DNA of 64,000 nt from Sphingobacterium sp. SRCM116780 (GCF_021442025.1 NZ_CP090446.1:1674001-1738000); one strand, 5' to 3'. Shown: positions 1 to 8,844, numbered from the stretch's first letter. Numbers and translations are program-made. The notes: a model not told the origin generated them from the sequence alone.

Positions 1-2
1 CG

Positions 3-662
3 CAACGAAATTCTTTTGCCGCTCGATACAGTCTCAAAAAAGCGCTTAGAGAACTTGGTCCAGAGGGTTTTTATTTCGAAAAGTGGATTGGTCGATTGTT
101 TCAAGAATATGGCTATCAAAGCACAACAGGTCAAACCGTTCAAGGCCATGCTGTATCGCATGAAATCGACGTAGTTGCAGCCAAAGATGCGGAGATGTTA
201 GCTATAGAATGTAAATTTAGAAATGATATCGATGCCAAGATTTCAGTCACTACTCCGATGTATTTTCTATCTCGATTTAAAGATATCAGCGCTATCGATT
301 ATCATTTTTTTGAGCAAAATAGAAAATTCACACAGGGTTGGTTGGTAACAAATGCTTATTTAACTTCTGATTCCAAAGACTTTGGTAAATATTATAACGT
401 CAATCTGCTTGCTTGGGATTATCCAGCGGATAGCAGCATTAAAAAGCGTGTGGATACAGCTGTCTTTTATCCCGTGACTTGCTTGACAACCCTGACCGAT
501 GAAGAAGAAAAAGTGCTCCTACAACATCAAGTCATATTAGTAAAAGATATTTTGAATAATGAGGCTGTATTAACGGTTCTTCAATTATCTGCTGAAAAGT
601 TAAAAGCTGTACTTGAGGAGGCAAGAGAATTAATTGACTATAAAATGGATGAATCTGAATAA
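3..662 (+). CDS. ATP-cone/Mrr-type restriction-endonuclease-like protein, 3' part of the gene
   Basis: The reading frame is open from the left edge (first whole codon at 3), so the N-terminus is missing; the TTG at 96 is internal. The visible first residues (RNSFAARYSLKKALRELGP) match the linker that follows an N-terminal ATP-cone in Bacteroidota proteins of this type; that the cone lies upstream of the window is inference. The next part looks like an Mrr-type PD-(D/E)XK nuclease fold: a short helix region (FEKWIGRLFQEYGY), then HEIDVVA and IECKF, which supply the D...ExK metal-binding triad. The C-terminal third is helical with no recognised domain. It probably binds or cuts nucleic acid under nucleotide control, but the substrate is unknown. 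A hairpin terminator follows directly. The family assignment is fairly sure, the biological role is not. Confidence 0.75.
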   Translation, partial: QRNSFAARYSLKKALRELGPEGFYFEKWIGRLFQEYGYQSTTGQTVQGHAVSHEIDVVAAKDAEMLAIECKFRNDIDAKISVTTPMYFLSRFKDISAIDYHFFEQNRKFTQGWLVTNAYLTSDSKDFGKYYNVNLLAWDYPADSSIKKRVDTAVFYPVTCLTTLTDEEEKVLLQHQVILVKDILNNEAVLTVLQLSAEKLKAVLEEARELIDYKMDESE

Positions 663-701
663 TATACAGCAGGAGGTTGTATGAAAGCATGTATAGATGG
701 A

Positions 702-734
702 GAAAGAGGAGCTTTTAATAGCGCTCCTTTTTCT
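702..734 (+). terminator. Rho-independent terminator after the ATP-cone/Mrr-type gene
   Basis: The stem GAGGAGC / GCTCCTTTTT has an A-rich 5' side and a T-run on the 3' side. Pairing is better on the + strand (one G-U), so it mainly ends the + strand gene. It abuts the convergent ispE stop codon and may serve both directions. Confidence 0.6.
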
Positions 735-1547
735 TTATAAATCAATCGGATAATAGATATCACCAAATTCCTTCAAATGATCCAGTACAATGGGTTTTTC
801 AAAAAGTCCGTAAACAGAGGACCCGGAACCGGACATAGATGCAAATAGCGCACCCGATGTATATAGGGCTTCTTTCAATTTCTTGATTTTTGGAAACTGT
901 TCAAAGATCCCCTCTTCAAAATCATTTTTTAAATAATATTTCCATTCTTGTATTGGCAGTTGCGTAATTGATTTTAAATCAAATTCCGATTTTCTTACTT
1001 GCACTCCACGATATGCTTCTGCAGTAGCAATATGAATATTCGGATTAATCAGCACCATATAATAAGTACTCAAATCTAAATCTATTGGAGAGAAATCAGT
1101 ACCGATACCTGTTGCATATACAGGTTTATTTTCAATGAAGAATGGGCAATCAGCACCTAGCTGCTTTGCATATAGCTGCAGTTGTGTTGTTGTGATATCA
1201 AGATTAAAGGTTTCATTCAACATTTTAAGTACGAATGCTGCATCAGCAGATCCTCCCCCTAGTCCAGCACCAATTGGAATTTGCTTAATTAAATGAATAG
1301 TAACCGCTGGAATGTCAAAATCTTGCTTTAATAGCTTGTATGCTTTTTCACACAGATTAGCACCATGACCAGGAATAGGTATTCCATCGGAATGAAAAGT
1401 TATTTCACCTGATTTTGAAGGTGTTATTTCCACAGCGTCATAGATTTTAACGGGATAAAATATGGTCTCCAAATCATGATACCCATCCGATCGTTTATGA
1501 ACAACATGAAGACCAAGATTTATTTTAGCATTTGCAAAAGACAGCAT
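735..1547 (-). CDS. ispE: 4-(cytidine 5'-diphospho)-2-C-methyl-D-erythritol kinase (IspE)
   Basis: IspE phosphorylates CDP-methylerythritol with ATP in the cytoplasmic non-mevalonate isoprenoid pathway. The 270-residue length is normal for bacterial IspE. The N-terminal ANAKINLGL segment carries the substrate-site lysine, and IPIGAGLGGGSADAAF (about residues 91-106) is the GHMP-kinase ATP-binding glycine loop. SGSGSSVYGLF near the C-terminus is the third GHMP motif. The gene is convergent with the ATP-cone gene and lies about 50 nt downstream of the NUDIX gene on the same strand, so co-transcription is possible. Nothing appears unusual or missing. Confidence 0.95.
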   Translation of the reverse strand: MLSFANAKINLGLHVVHKRSDGYHDLETIFYPVKIYDAVEITPSKSGEITFHSDGIPIPGHGANLCEKAYKLLKQDFDIPAVTIHLIKQIPIGAGLGGGSADAAFVLKMLNETFNLDITTTQLQLYAKQLGADCPFFIENKPVYATGIGTDFSPIDLDLSTYYMVLINPNIHIATAEAYRGVQVRKSEFDLKSITQLPIQEWKYYLKNDFEEGIFEQFPKIKKLKEALYTSGALFASMSGSGSSVYGLFEKPIVLDHLKEFGDIYYPIDL

Positions 1548-1594
1548 AACGTGTACGTGATAAAAGATAGTGTTATAAAATTATATAATCTATT

Positions 1595-2008
1595 TTAATA
1601 TTCAAAAGTTCCTGCCAACCAAATAGGTACAGTAAATTCTTCTAGAAGGTGAGCCAATTTGTACTCTTTATAGTTAGTGACTGTTAGCCAAATTGCTTCT
1701 TCAATTTCTGCTTGGGGAATTAGGTTAAGATTTTCTTTTAATTCCAGACGAAATATCTCTCCTCTTACGATGGTATCGGATTCATTCACCGCTTCTGTTT
1801 CATGAAATCCTAAATATTCCAATTCTTTTAAAACTACGGTTAAGTTAAGCTCTTCTTTTAATTCTCTTACAAGGGCTTGTGAAGATAATTCTCCTTTTTC
1901 AATTTTACCTCCAGGCAACATATAATAGGAAGATTTTCTTTTCCTTACTACTAGCAATCGATTTTCAGGATCGACAATCATCGCCCCTGCTAAATATAGC
2001 TTATTCAT
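1595..2008 (-). CDS. NUDIX hydrolase
   Basis: This is a 137-residue single-domain NUDIX protein. The Nudix box is visible at about residues 33-55: GGKIEKGE, then seven residues, then RELKEEL. The usual glycine near the box end is replaced by asparagine (EELNL), which still keeps the metal-binding REL.EE glutamates. Family members hydrolyse nucleoside diphosphates linked to another group; the substrate cannot be told from sequence. It begins with MNKLYLAGAMIVDPENRLLVVRK, a normal NUDIX beta-sheet start, with no extra domains. It lies between mqnA and ispE on the same strand. A terminator-like hairpin separates it from mqnA. Confidence 0.88.
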   Translation of the reverse strand: MNKLYLAGAMIVDPENRLLVVRKRKSSYYMLPGGKIEKGELSSQALVRELKEELNLTVVLKELEYLGFHETEAVNESDTIVRGEIFRLELKENLNLIPQAEIEEAIWLTVTNYKEYKLAHLLEEFTVPIWLAGTFEY

Positions 2009-2055
2009 TCTTTCTTACCTTTAATTATGAATACATGAATATTTTAGATATAAAT

Positions 2056-2085
2056 AAAAAGCGATTATTTAGGTAACCGCTTTTT
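2056..2085 (-). terminator. Terminator of the mqnA transcript
   Basis: Inverted repeat AAAAAGCGGTTA / TAATCGCTTTTT read on the - strand with a 6-nt loop. The single non-Watson-Crick pair is G-U on the - strand but A-C on the + strand, so it fits termination of the leftward mqnA transcript. Confidence 0.65.
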
Positions 2086-2100
2086 ATTTATTCTTTCCAA

Positions 2101-2829
2101 TCAGTTCTCTAAACCTCTCAAAAGTTCCAAATATTTTTCAACTGCTTCACGCTTTTGTGGGGTAAGATGATAATTTAGACTTTCTGTTAAATAATGATGA
2201 TAATCAAAGTTTTCATGCACTGGTAATCCCGGAATTACAGCTGATGGATTGCTGACTCCAACTTTCAAAGCTTCATTAAATTCGGAGATAAAATCTGCTG
2301 GTAATAGTTTATTGCTTACCCAAACGGCGAATGCAAAAGGAAGACCTGTAAATTCTTTCCATGCTAATCCCAAATCATAAACAAAAGGTACAGATTTTTT
2401 CTGACCAAAGGTACGATCACCAATCAGTACAAATGCGTCAGCAGCACCCTGATCATGAATAATTTCAACTTCTTTTTTCCAATGATGTTTTAATAATACT
2501 CTTGCCAATCCATTCGAAGTTCGGGACTGCTTATCCAAATATAAGGTCTCGATTTCTGCAATGGGTTTATGAGAAAAAATAAAAACAGAATCTACTGCTC
2601 CTTCGGTACCAATACAATAATCTGTAATAATATGTGCTTCAGGTAGACTCAACAATGCAGCTACAGGAATTATTCCTAAATCAGCTTCATCATCAATTAC
2701 CTTTTGTGCACATGCACTTGGATTTTCCAAACTCAATATTATTCGATCTAAAACTGGTGCTTGTTTCAGTCCATTCAAAAACGGCAGCGTATTCGTGTAT
2801 GATACTGCCGATACTCTCACTTTATCCAT
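2101..2829 (-). CDS. mqnA: Menaquinone biosynthesis protein MqnA (chorismate dehydratase)
   Basis: MqnA removes water from chorismate to give 3-[(1-carboxyvinyl)oxy]benzoate, the first step of the futalosine route to menaquinone. The 242-residue protein begins MDKVRVSAVSYTNTLPFLNG, the characteristic MqnA/MqnD start, and continues as a periplasmic-binding-protein-like fold with no signal peptide (for example DLGLAWKEFTGLPFAFAVW in the second lobe). It lies in an operon with a histidine phosphatase (start overlaps that gene's stop by 8 nt) and mqnE upstream, which supports the pathway call. Other futalosine genes (mqnB, C, D) are not in the window. Confidence 0.93.
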   Translation of the reverse strand: MDKVRVSAVSYTNTLPFLNGLKQAPVLDRIILSLENPSACAQKVIDDEADLGIIPVAALLSLPEAHIITDYCIGTEGAVDSVFIFSHKPIAEIETLYLDKQSRTSNGLARVLLKHHWKKEVEIIHDQGAADAFVLIGDRTFGQKKSVPFVYDLGLAWKEFTGLPFAFAVWVSNKLLPADFISEFNEALKVGVSNPSAVIPGLPVHENFDYHHYLTESLNYHLTPQKREAVEKYLELLRGLEN

Positions 2830-3448
2830 TTGTCAATACTTCTAAATGTTTTGTATTATAATAGTCAACAATCTCAAATTGACCATTGTCATACGTTAAT
2901 TTATAGAGTGAAGTGTTGGTATGTGGAAATTCATCCATTTTAGATGCATCAATGCCTGTCAAAAGACAAAGGATAATTCGCAATGCACGGCCATGCATGC
3001 ACACGAGTATAGTTTGTTCATTTTTTTGTTCTACCATGTGTTTGATGGCTTCACTTTGACGTTTCATTAATGCATTTGGAGACTCTCCTCGTGCAACACA
3101 CACATCTAATTTACCATCCTTCCAAGATGAAACCAATTGACTAAAACCCGTCATAATGGATTCATTTTGCTCTTTTCCTTCGTAAATACCCCAGCTGATC
3201 TCGTCCAAACCCGCTAGTTCTTGCCATGCTATACCATCTTTAATAAAAGCTTCGACCGTTTGATGTGTTCGAAGTAAGGTTGATGTATAGACTTTATCAA
3301 AAGCAACATCTTTATACGCTTCATAGAAAGCCAAGGCTTGTGCGAATCCAGTTTCATTTAACGGAGAGTTTACGCCACGCCCTTGAACAATACCCTTCAA
3401 ATTCAAATCAGTTTGTCCGTGACGAATAAAATAAAAAGTCTTTTTCAA
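2822..3448 (-). CDS. Histidine phosphatase family protein
   Basis: A 208-residue phosphoglycerate-mutase-type protein. The catalytic RHG motif is at FIRHGQTDLN (about residues 8-17), and the second histidine is in CMHGRALR (about residue 152). Further motifs are TSTLLRTHQTVEAF and the acid donor region EISWGIYEGKE. Such enzymes hydrolyse phosphate monoesters through a phosphohistidine; the substrate is not defined. It is sandwiched between mqnE (12 nt upstream) and mqnA (8-nt overlap), so it is very likely translated from the same mRNA. A role in menaquinone synthesis is possible but only inferred from position. Confidence 0.88.
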   Translation of the reverse strand: MKKTFYFIRHGQTDLNLKGIVQGRGVNSPLNETGFAQALAFYEAYKDVAFDKVYTSTLLRTHQTVEAFIKDGIAWQELAGLDEISWGIYEGKEQNESIMTGFSQLVSSWKDGKLDVCVARGESPNALMKRQSEAIKHMVEQKNEQTILVCMHGRALRIILCLLTGIDASKMDEFPHTNTSLYKLTYDNGQFEIVDYYNTKHLEVLTNG

Positions 3449-3460
3449 AATATAAAATCC

Positions 3461-4666
3461 TTAGTTATTCACGACTGGAAGTGCGTAATAGTTTTTCTTT
3501 TTATTATCTTCATCAAAAACAACATCTTTATAATCTGTTACGACACGGTATAAGGTATCTCTCTCGATAGGGTGTCGACCTACTTTTCGGATCAGTTCCA
3601 CTAACTGTTGTGTAGACATACCAGGGTTCTGTTCCTCAGCACCTGCCATGCTATATATTTTTGTTGTATCATCCAATGTTCCATCAATATCATCCACTCC
3701 AAATGCTAATGACATCTGCGCAGTATCTCTCGAAATCATAGCCCAATATGCTTTTATATGATCAAAATTATCCATATAAATACGCGCTATTGCATAATTT
3801 CTTAAATCTTCAATTACGGAAACTTCAGCCACATTGGACATTTGATTTTCTTTATTTCTAAATTTCAGCGGAATAAAGGTTTGGAAGCCTCCTGTTTTAT
3901 CTTGTAATTGACGAAGACGCTCCATATGATCTACACGATGCCAAAACTTTTCGATATGACCGTAAAGCATCGTTGCATTGGTATGCATACCTAATTTATG
4001 GGCTTGTTCATGAATATCCAGCCATTGCTCAGCGGTACATTTATCATGTGCTATTTTTTCCCTGATCTCTGGATGGAAAATTTCTGCTCCACCACCAGGC
4101 ATGGAATCTAAACCACAAGATTGCAAATATTGCATACCCTCGTAATGACCTAGTTTAGCTTTTTTGAAAATATAGTAATACTCAACAGGTGTCAGACCTT
4201 TAATATGTAATTCCGGACGGTGTTCTTTACATCTTTTAAAGAATTCTGCATAAAACTCAAGGTTCTGTTTTGGCACTACACCTCCGGTAATATGCACTTC
4301 CGTTACCGGTTCATTGTCATATTTTTTAACAATGTCCATCATACCATCCACGTCCATCTCCCAGCCTTCTGCTCGTTCTTTAATCATCCTAGAATAGGAA
4401 CAAAACTTGCAGTCATATACACAAACATTGGTTGGTTCAATGTGAAAATTACGGTTGAAATAGGTGATATCTCCGTGTTTTTTCTCCCGAATATAATTCG
4501 CTAAAACGCCTAAATAACCTAATTCGGCCTTCTCGTAAAGGTATACTCCTTCATCAAATGTGATGCGTTCTTCTTGCAACACTTTATTCGCTATACTTCT
4601 TAACTCATTATCCAAAAGAGGATTAGAAATTAAGAAACTTAATTTTTCTTTAGCATCCATTAGCAT
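3461..4666 (-). CDS. mqnE: Aminofutalosine synthase MqnE (radical SAM)
   Basis: MqnE joins 3-[(1-carboxyvinyl)oxy]benzoate to adenosine from S-adenosylmethionine by radical chemistry, giving aminofutalosine. The 401-residue protein carries the [4Fe-4S] CxxxCxxC motif as CVYDCKFC (Cys82, Cys86, Cys89). Downstream are the MqnE/MqnC-type segments LDSMPGGGAEIF and GGFQTFIPLKF. The spacing and HRVDHMERLR favour MqnE over the related MqnC cyclase. The gene is the first of the mqnE-phosphatase-mqnA operon. A long inverted repeat separates it from the ABC transporter gene upstream. Confidence 0.9.
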   Translation of the reverse strand: MLMDAKEKLSFLISNPLLDNELRSIANKVLQEERITFDEGVYLYEKAELGYLGVLANYIREKKHGDITYFNRNFHIEPTNVCVYDCKFCSYSRMIKERAEGWEMDVDGMMDIVKKYDNEPVTEVHITGGVVPKQNLEFYAEFFKRCKEHRPELHIKGLTPVEYYYIFKKAKLGHYEGMQYLQSCGLDSMPGGGAEIFHPEIREKIAHDKCTAEQWLDIHEQAHKLGMHTNATMLYGHIEKFWHRVDHMERLRQLQDKTGGFQTFIPLKFRNKENQMSNVAEVSVIEDLRNYAIARIYMDNFDHIKAYWAMISRDTAQMSLAFGVDDIDGTLDDTTKIYSMAGAEEQNPGMSTQQLVELIRKVGRHPIERDTLYRVVTDYKDVVFDEDNKKKNYYALPVVNN

Positions 4667-4686
4667 GTCTCCTAGTCTATAACAAA

Positions 4687-4737
4687 TGTACCAAAAACTA
4701 GGTTAATTTCTACGAATTTAACCTAGTTTTTGGTACA
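4687..4737 (-). terminator. Long perfect inverted repeat, probable terminator of the ABC transporter gene
   Basis: Twenty base pairs (4687-4706 with 4718-4737) pair perfectly around an 11-nt loop. It starts 21 nt after the ABC transporter stop and ends 20 nt before the mqnE start. The stem contains a T-rich stretch (CTAGTTTTTGG) but no clean T-run follows it, so it may also be a protein-binding site or mRNA-stability hairpin. Confidence 0.55.
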
Positions 4738-4758
4738 ACAATATGTTTACACAACAAA

Positions 4759-6585
4759 TTAATCCGTGAACTGTTGCATATCGATCAGTTTTTTATATAA
4801 TCCTTCTCTTTGAATCAATTCATTATGATTACCTGATTCTATAATTTGCCCCCCATCTATAACGACAATCTTATCTGCATTTTGAATCGTACTCAAACGA
4901 TGTGCAATAACAATAGTTGTACGATTGTCCATCAATTTATATAATGAATCTTGCACCAATTTTTCTGATTCGGTATCCAATGCTGAGGTAGCTTCATCCA
5001 GCAACATGATTGGTGGGTTTTTAAGAACAGCACGAGCAATACAGATACGTTGACGTTGCCCACCAGAAAGTTTGGCTCCACGATCGCCTATATTAGTTTG
5101 ATACCCTTCTTCAGTTTTTAAGATAAAGTCATGCGCATTTGCGATTTTCGCTGCTGCTTCGACTTCTTCTTGTGTGGCGGTAGTGTTGGAGAAGGTAATA
5201 TTATTAAAAATCGTATCATTAAACAGAATTGACTCTTGATTAACAACACCAATTAGGCTTCGTAAAGACTCTTGATCTAAATCTCTTAAATCAGTGCCAT
5301 CAAATAGGATTTTACCTCCAGTCACATCCATAAAACGTGGAATTAAATCGATTAAAGTTGATTTCCCTCCTCCTGAAGGTCCTACTAAAGCAATTGTTTG
5401 TCCCTTCTCGATCGTTAAATTAATATTGTCTAAAATCGTCTTTTCACCGTAAGCAAAATTTACCTGTTGAAAATCGATCGTTTGATTAAAATCACGTACG
5501 CATATAGCATTGAGTTTATCATTTACCTCGCTTTTTGTATCAATCAATTCTAAAACACGTTCACCTGCAGCAATCCCATTATGAATATTACTAAACGCAT
5601 CTGTCAACGCTTTTGCTGGTCGCATAACTTGAGAGAAAATAGCGATGTAAGCTATAAATTCAGAAGCTCCGAATTCTTTACTTCCAGATAATACCAAATT
5701 TCCACCGTATAATAGAATAACGGCGACCATGATTACCCCTAATAATTCCGATACAGGAGAACCCATTTGTTGACGTCTTGCCATTGCACGCATGATACCT
5801 GCATACCGATCATTCTCATCATTAAATCTCTTTTTGACGAAATTTGTACCATTAAAGGCTTTAATGATACGAACACCCGATAATGCTTCATCTAAAAAGG
5901 AAATCATATTGGCATAAGATGTTTGTCCTGCAATTGCTTGTGCTTTTAACGTTTTTACAATTTTCGATATAAAAAACGCGGATACTGGAATGACAAGCAT
6001 AGCGAAAAGTGTTAATTTTGCTGAGATGACAAATAGCATCACTAAATAAGCGATCAACTGAAGAGGTTCTTTAAAAGCAACCTGCAAAGTACCTGTAACA
6101 GAATACTGTACAACTTGTACATCAGATGATACTTTTGAAATAATATCTCCTTTACGCTGTCCATTAAAATAACCCAAATGCAAATCCATTACATTATCAA
6201 AAACAGTTCTACGCAAATTCAATAAAGTATGGATTCGTAAGTTTTCCATAATCCGCTGGGATAAGTAGCGGAATAAATTACTGATGAATACGGAAATAAC
6301 AATGACAATACATACATATTTCAATGCTCCATATGCTCCAAATTGTTGATTGGCCAAACTTGCGTAGTAATTGAAATAACCTAGTATATCAAAAAATCCT
6401 TCTGGTTTTACTACAACCGCTTGGGACGAAACTTGATCTGTATTAAAGAGGGTTTGTAATAAGGGTGCTAATAAAGCTAGGTTTAAGGTACTGAATACGA
6501 CTGTAATTAACGTACAAAGAATATACGGAATTGCATATTTTTCAATCGGCTTTGCAAAAGATAATAACCTAAAGTAAGTTTTCAT
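4759..6585 (-). CDS. ABC transporter with fused permease and ATPase (MsbA-like exporter)
   Basis: A 608-residue half-transporter that would dimerise to export a hydrophobic substrate. The first ~330 residues contain about six hydrophobic membrane segments with the type-I exporter pattern. The C-terminal ATPase has Walker A GPSGGGKST (about residue 400), the LSGGQRQR signature, Walker B IMLLDEATSALD and the H-loop IAHRLST. It resembles the MsbA/lipid A exporter group common in Bacteroidota, but the substrate cannot be fixed from sequence. It is transcribed alone, divergent from the aminotransferase gene across a 194-nt AT-rich interval. No signal peptide or fused peptidase domain is present. 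Confidence 0.9.
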   Translation of the reverse strand: MKTYFRLLSFAKPIEKYAIPYILCTLITVVFSTLNLALLAPLLQTLFNTDQVSSQAVVVKPEGFFDILGYFNYYASLANQQFGAYGALKYVCIVIVISVFISNLFRYLSQRIMENLRIHTLLNLRRTVFDNVMDLHLGYFNGQRKGDIISKVSSDVQVVQYSVTGTLQVAFKEPLQLIAYLVMLFVISAKLTLFAMLVIPVSAFFISKIVKTLKAQAIAGQTSYANMISFLDEALSGVRIIKAFNGTNFVKKRFNDENDRYAGIMRAMARRQQMGSPVSELLGVIMVAVILLYGGNLVLSGSKEFGASEFIAYIAIFSQVMRPAKALTDAFSNIHNGIAAGERVLELIDTKSEVNDKLNAICVRDFNQTIDFQQVNFAYGEKTILDNINLTIEKGQTIALVGPSGGGKSTLIDLIPRFMDVTGGKILFDGTDLRDLDQESLRSLIGVVNQESILFNDTIFNNITFSNTTATQEEVEAAAKIANAHDFILKTEEGYQTNIGDRGAKLSGGQRQRICIARAVLKNPPIMLLDEATSALDTESEKLVQDSLYKLMDNRTTIVIAHRLSTIQNADKIVVIDGGQIIESGNHNELIQREGLYKKLIDMQQFTD

Positions 6586-6744
6586 TTATAAGATTAAGGA
6601 AACAAAAATAGCAAAAATACGCACAATATAGCATCAATAGCTGGATGGCTTTGAAATCTTGCAATGCGATGATACAATCGATTACATTCAATAAATAGCA
6701 ATAAATACGATGAATTACTATTATTTTAATAGATAAAACCCTAC

Positions 6745-6766
6745 TTTAGTCTTTATAAAGACTAAA
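6745..6766. promoter_or_regulatory. Perfect 22-bp palindrome upstream of the aminotransferase gene
   Basis: The segment from 6745 to 6766 (begins TTTAGTCTTT, ends AAAGACTAAA) equals its own reverse complement. It ends 13 nt before the start codon at 6780, in the 194-nt interval between the divergent ABC transporter and aminotransferase genes. It could be an operator for a dimeric repressor or a small hairpin in the leader; no known regulator is recognised. Confidence 0.45.
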
Positions 6767-6779
6767 ATACTAGAATATA

Positions 6780-7952
6780 ATGCAAATAGAAGTTGCCAAA
6801 AGGTTGCAACAAACCGAAGAATACTATTTCTCAAAAAAATTAAGAGAGATTGATGAGCTCAATAAAGCTGGTGCTCGCGTGATTAATTTAGGCATTGGAA
6901 GTCCTGACTTACCTCCTCATCCTGATGTGATTCAGACTTTGACTATAGAGGCGGCTAAACCAAATGTACATGGTTATCAAAACTATAAAGGATCTCCAGT
7001 ACTGAGGCAGGCAATTGCGGATTGGTATCAACGTTATTACCAAGCTACATTCAATCCCAACACCGAAATATTACCTTTAATAGGTTCTAAAGAAGGTATT
7101 GTTCATATTTGTATGACTTATTTGCAAGAAGGTGATCAGGTGTTGATTCCCAACCCTGGATATCCTGCCTATGCGGCAGCTGTAAGGCTCAGCGGTGCAA
7201 CAGCGGTTACTTATGATTTATCTGAGGAAACCAATTGGCTCCCGGATCTAAAAGCTCTTGCTGAAAGCGACTTATCTAAGGTTAAATTAATGTGGATCAA
7301 CTATCCGCATATGCCTACTGGCACAAGTGCAAATGAACAATTTTATCATGAACTGATTGCATTTGCCAAAGCGCATAATATCTTAATTTGTCATGATAAT
7401 CCTTATAGTTTTATTTTGACAGATGCACCTAAGAGTATCATGACAATTGCAGGAGCTAAAGAGGTTGCTTTGGAATTAAATTCGCTAAGCAAGTCTTCTA
7501 ATATGGCTGGATGGCGTATGGGTATGTTAGTTGGTGCAGAAGAACGGATTAATGAAGTTTTACGATTCAAGAGTAATATGGATTCGGGTATGTTTTTACC
7601 TGCTCAATTAGCCGCTGCGAAGGCATTACAATTAGATAAATCTTGGTATGACAAATTAAATGCAACCTATCATGCAAGACGTGAGCAAGTGTTTATAATC
7701 ATGGATTTGTTAGGTTGTACATACAAAAAGGATCAAGTAGGGTTATTTGTTTGGGCGAAGACGCCAGATCGATATACATCCGGATATGATTTGAGTGACG
7801 AAATTTTAAATAGTACACGTGTTTTCATCACTCCTGGAGGAATCTTTGGTAGCGCGGGAAATAACTATATTAGAATTAGTCTATGTGCTTCTGTTGACGT
7901 ATTGAAAGAGGCTATTGAACGAATAAAAGAGGCTAAAATTAGTTTAGATTAG
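6780..7952 (+). CDS. Class I/II pyridoxal-phosphate aminotransferase, probably aromatic
   Basis: A 390-residue fold-type I aminotransferase. The cofactor lysine is Lys238 in NSLSKSSNMAGWRMGM; Asp206 in CHDNPYS and the NYPHMPTG motif (residues 174-181) complete the PLP site. The closest general types are LL-diaminopimelate or aromatic/aspartate aminotransferases. The next gene, 6 nt downstream, is prephenate dehydrogenase, so transamination of 4-hydroxyphenylpyruvate/phenylpyruvate (or prephenate) in tyrosine and phenylalanine synthesis is the likely job; this is inferred from context. Length is normal. The start follows a 22-bp palindrome by 13 nt. Confidence 0.88.
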   Translation: MQIEVAKRLQQTEEYYFSKKLREIDELNKAGARVINLGIGSPDLPPHPDVIQTLTIEAAKPNVHGYQNYKGSPVLRQAIADWYQRYYQATFNPNTEILPLIGSKEGIVHICMTYLQEGDQVLIPNPGYPAYAAAVRLSGATAVTYDLSEETNWLPDLKALAESDLSKVKLMWINYPHMPTGTSANEQFYHELIAFAKAHNILICHDNPYSFILTDAPKSIMTIAGAKEVALELNSLSKSSNMAGWRMGMLVGAEERINEVLRFKSNMDSGMFLPAQLAAAKALQLDKSWYDKLNATYHARREQVFIIMDLLGCTYKKDQVGLFVWAKTPDRYTSGYDLSDEILNSTRVFITPGGIFGSAGNNYIRISLCASVDVLKEAIERIKEAKISLD

Positions 7953-7958
7953 AAGAAA

Positions 7959-8801
7959 ATGATGAATATAGCCATTATAGGCGTTGGTTTAATTGGCGGC
8001 TCGGTTGCCATGAAACTAAAAGAAAATAAATTCTGTGATCAGGTCTTTGGTGTTGACAAAAGTGATGCAAACTTAAATAAAGCATTGCAGATTGGTTTTA
8101 TAGATCAAAAAGCGACTTTAGAAGAAGCACTAGCGAACTGTAAAGTTCTCATTTTGACAGCACCTGTAGATGCGATTATCGCATTAGCTCCTAAGTTATT
8201 GGATCAGGTAAAAGATCAGGTAATCATTGACATGGGATCAACAAAACTGAATATTCTTCAGTTGATTTACAACCACCCCAATCGTGGTCGCTATGTGGCA
8301 GCACATCCAATGGCAGGTACAGAATATTCTGGACCTGAAGCAGCATTACCAAATTTGTTTAAAGACAAGATGATGGTTTATGTGGAGGCATTCAAGTCGG
8401 ATGAAGATGCCTTTGAACTAGCGGATGCCATTACGGAGCAATTGGAGATGCGTACTTCCTTTATGACTGCTGAAGAACATGATACCCATACGGCTTATGT
8501 TTCTCACATTTCGCATTTAACGTCTTTTGCTTTAGCTTTGACTGTTCTGGAAAAGGAGAAATCTCAAGGAAGAATATTTGAATTGGCAGGATCTGGATTT
8601 GAGTCTACTGTTCGTCTTGCCAAGAGTTCCCCAGACATGTGGACACCTATTTTCAAGCAAAATAGAATAAACGTTTTAGAGGTTTTGGAGGAGAATATCA
8701 AACAATTGCAAGCATTACGAGATGCTATTCAAGAAGAAGATTATACGCATTTACATAAACTTATTAAAAAATCGAACAAGATTAAACGTATTCTTAAGTA
8801 A
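7959..8801 (+). CDS. tyrA: Prephenate dehydrogenase
   Basis: Oxidatively decarboxylates prephenate to 4-hydroxyphenylpyruvate with NAD(P)+, the committed tyrosine step. The 280-residue protein has an N-terminal Rossmann motif GVGLIGGS (residues 8-15), the AAHPMAGTE substrate-loop histidine segment, and the C-terminal helical dimer domain (SHISHLTSFALAL). No chorismate mutase or ACT domain is fused. Two adjacent ATG codons (7959 and 7962) are possible starts. It is translationally close-coupled to the aminotransferase gene (6-nt gap) and is followed by a strong bidirectional terminator shared with the convergent efflux operon. Confidence 0.93.
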   Translation: MMNIAIIGVGLIGGSVAMKLKENKFCDQVFGVDKSDANLNKALQIGFIDQKATLEEALANCKVLILTAPVDAIIALAPKLLDQVKDQVIIDMGSTKLNILQLIYNHPNRGRYVAAHPMAGTEYSGPEAALPNLFKDKMMVYVEAFKSDEDAFELADAITEQLEMRTSFMTAEEHDTHTAYVSHISHLTSFALALTVLEKEKSQGRIFELAGSGFESTVRLAKSSPDMWTPIFKQNRINVLEVLEENIKQLQALRDAIQEEDYTHLHKLIKKSNKIKRILK

Positions 8802-8804
8802 TAA

Positions 8805-8839
8805 AAAAGAGTTGCTGATTAAAATCAGCAACTCTTTTT
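8805..8839. terminator. Bidirectional terminator between tyrA and the RND operon
   Basis: The stem GAGTTGCTGAT / ATCAGCAACTC (11 bp, 4-nt loop) is flanked by an A-run on the left and a T-run on the right. It therefore works for the rightward tyrA transcript and the leftward efflux operon, which both end here. Confidence 0.9.
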
Positions 8840-8844
8840 CTATA

